A stretch of DNA of 16,446 nucleotides, taken from contig CAZTXD010000078.1 of the NCBI GenBank assembly GCA_964617995.1, positions 1 through 16,446 of the forward strand, read 5' to 3'. The position numbers were made by a program, and so were the translations under genes. Below, in pieces: positions 15,165 through 16,446 of the stretch; position 1 is the first letter of the stretch, and each line of letters opens with the position of its first letter. The notes under the pieces are model-generated. The model saw only the letters and a program-made list of their open reading frames with translations, was not told the DNA's origin and ran no database searches. This stretch comes from CAZTXD01 sp964617995 (GTDB lineage Bacteria; Actinomycetota; Acidimicrobiia; Spongiisociales; ZC4RG35).

Positions 15165-16446
15165 ATGGTTGCCAGCAGGTTCCGCGAGAGAATCGGTGCA
15201 GTAGCGATGCCGGAGGCCGTGGGGGTCATCGGCAGGGAGCGACCCGATCGACCGGGCCCCGGTCTGACACCTCCCACGGGGCCGGGCTTCGAAGCGCCGT
15301 TCGACCCGCGACACGTGGCTGGGCATGCCGACCTGCGGGATGAGGTTCTGGCTCGGTTCTGTCTCACCGAGCTGACGGAAGGTTGCTACCGCCTCGACTT
15401 CACCCCGTCGACTACTTCCACGTTCGGCCGGCTCTCGCTCTTCGGGACACGCTACCGAGGGACGTTGCGGGTCGAGCGCGTCGGATCGGGCTACCGGATA
15501 TCCGGCGATCTGTATCGCTACTCGCTTCTCGACATCCTGATGATCCGCGAGGTCGGCGACCTGAGGCTCTTGAGCTCCGACGAGCCGGCGTCGGCCGACG
15601 CTGCCGCCGACTATGACGATTCGGTCATTCCCATCTACAAGCGCCGCGACTACTACTCCTACCTCGAAGGCAAGTCGGCCTTCATGTGGTCGTTCGGCAC
15701 CTGCTCGTTCTCGCTGACCTTCGATGAATGGACCTACAACCATCCGGCCACCGGATTCAACGGGAGCTTCGACAATTCTCCCGCCAGATCAGTTCGATTC
15801 GCTTTCCGGCAGACCGACACCGACGATCTCTACACCGGAGACGCCTTCGAGGGCAACACCAAGATCGGCACCGTGTCCATTCGCCATGTGTCGCCGTACT
15901 TTCGCCGGGCCACGCTCCAGGTCGACACGCTCGAAGGGGCGGAGACGCCGCCCAAGTCGGTGCCCGGCCCGCTCGTGATCGGCGAGCTCGCCCGATCCGA
16001 TCTTCTGTCCAGCGGGGCGCTCGCTCGGTCAGATCTGGCGAGAATCGCCGATTGGCGCCTGTGGGAACGCTTCTTCTTCTCCCAGTCGTTCCGAACGATC
16101 TTTGCAACGGCGGGCTGGGACCTGAACGTGACCTTCGGGGCAGAGACGATTCCGTTGCCCGACTCGCTGTCCGACATCGATCCGACCGACTGTGACAACT
16201 GGGACTTCGACAGCCGGGAGAACCTGCACGACGTCATGGAGTCGGTCCCCGGCTACGACCCCGACGAGCTCGACCGCGTGTGGCGGGCTCATCTGGTCAC
16301 GGTTCCGGCAGAGTTGGGCTGCAGCCGCGGTCGTATGTTCGACTCCGGCCTCGTCGACGGCATCGACAGGGAGGGAGCGGCGACCTTCAGCCACGACGGC
16401 TATCCCTCCACGGACCAATGCCCTGCCGGCACGGCATCGGCGTACG
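15165..16446 (+). CDS. Hypothetical protein, family not recognised, C terminus outside the window
   Basis: An open frame runs from ATG 15165 to the right edge, 427 codons with no stop. The start is well supported by GGAGG 5 bases upstream and by a promoter. There is no signal peptide or membrane segment. The region of about residues 65-120 alternates hydrophobic and polar residues and looks beta-rich. Residues ~150-290 contain many aromatic and acidic residues (KRRDYYSYLEGKSAFMWSFG, FDEWTYNHPATGF), and the IGELARSDLLSSGALARSDL stretch near 268-287 carries a small internal repeat (ARSDL twice). Residues ~345-427 are rich in Asp, Cys and Trp (DPTDCDNWDFDSRENLHD, ELGCSRGRMFDSG, TFSHDGYPSTDQCPAGT) and may begin another domain. 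I do not recognise a family. A metal-binding or protease-like C-terminal domain is possible, but nothing here proves it. Confidence 0.75.
   Translation, partial: MVASRFRERIGAVAMPEAVGVIGRERPDRPGPGLTPPTGPGFEAPFDPRHVAGHADLRDEVLARFCLTELTEGCYRLDFTPSTTSTFGRLSLFGTRYRGTLRVERVGSGYRISGDLYRYSLLDILMIREVGDLRLLSSDEPASADAAADYDDSVIPIYKRRDYYSYLEGKSAFMWSFGTCSFSLTFDEWTYNHPATGFNGSFDNSPARSVRFAFRQTDTDDLYTGDAFEGNTKIGTVSIRHVSPYFRRATLQVDTLEGAETPPKSVPGPLVIGELARSDLLSSGALARSDLARIADWRLWERFFFSQSFRTIFATAGWDLNVTFGAETIPLPDSLSDIDPTDCDNWDFDSRENLHDVMESVPGYDPDELDRVWRAHLVTVPAELGCSRGRMFDSGLVDGIDREGAATFSHDGYPSTDQCPAGTASAY

Overview
The window is high-GC bacterial DNA, visibly around two thirds G+C, that looks like chromosome from an actinobacterium. 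The evidence is a perfect actinobacterial-type LexA box, a DUF222/13E12-type HNH protein, a rapZ-yvcK pair next to pgk-tpiA and secG, an actinobacterial-style GpmA with an alanine-rich tail, and several starts that look leaderless (a -10-like TANNNT exactly 7 bases before the start codon). I cannot name the genus. A deep-branching group such as Acidimicrobiia is possible, but that is inference.

Layout. 1-3063: rapZ, yvcK (GTGA overlap) and an aldo/keto reductase, probably one transcript. In many actinobacteria whiA, and often gap, lie between yvcK and pgk; neither is here. 3064-4452: a DUF222-HNH protein gene with its own -10 box and a LexA operator over the transcription start. 4453-6518: pgk and tpiA, which overlap by one base. 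6519-9392: a structured intergenic region, a large membrane protein fused to a spermidine-synthase-like domain, and a GNAT acetyltransferase.

9393-13747 is a carbohydrate island. It holds a family 4 glycosyltransferase, an (alpha/alpha)-barrel-like protein of unknown activity, and a second family 4 glycosyltransferase that is visibly broken; these three are linked by 4-base start/stop overlaps. Facing them is a GH130-type phosphorylase/glycosidase. The set looks like a make-and-degrade module for a mannoside-like glycan, but one transferase has lost most of its length here. 13790-14833: gpmA, divergent from the GH130 gene, then secG. 14864-14948: tRNA-Leu(GAG), with a -10 box before it and a terminator-like hairpin after it. 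15165 to the end: a soluble protein of unknown family, open at the right edge.

Central metabolism (pgk, tpiA, gpmA, and yvcK as a carbon-flux regulator) and secretion (secG) are therefore interleaved with accessory genes. The most interesting points are the glycan module with its degenerate transferase, the LexA-controlled HNH gene inside a housekeeping cluster, the recurrent leaderless promoter geometry, and the unrecognised protein at the right edge.
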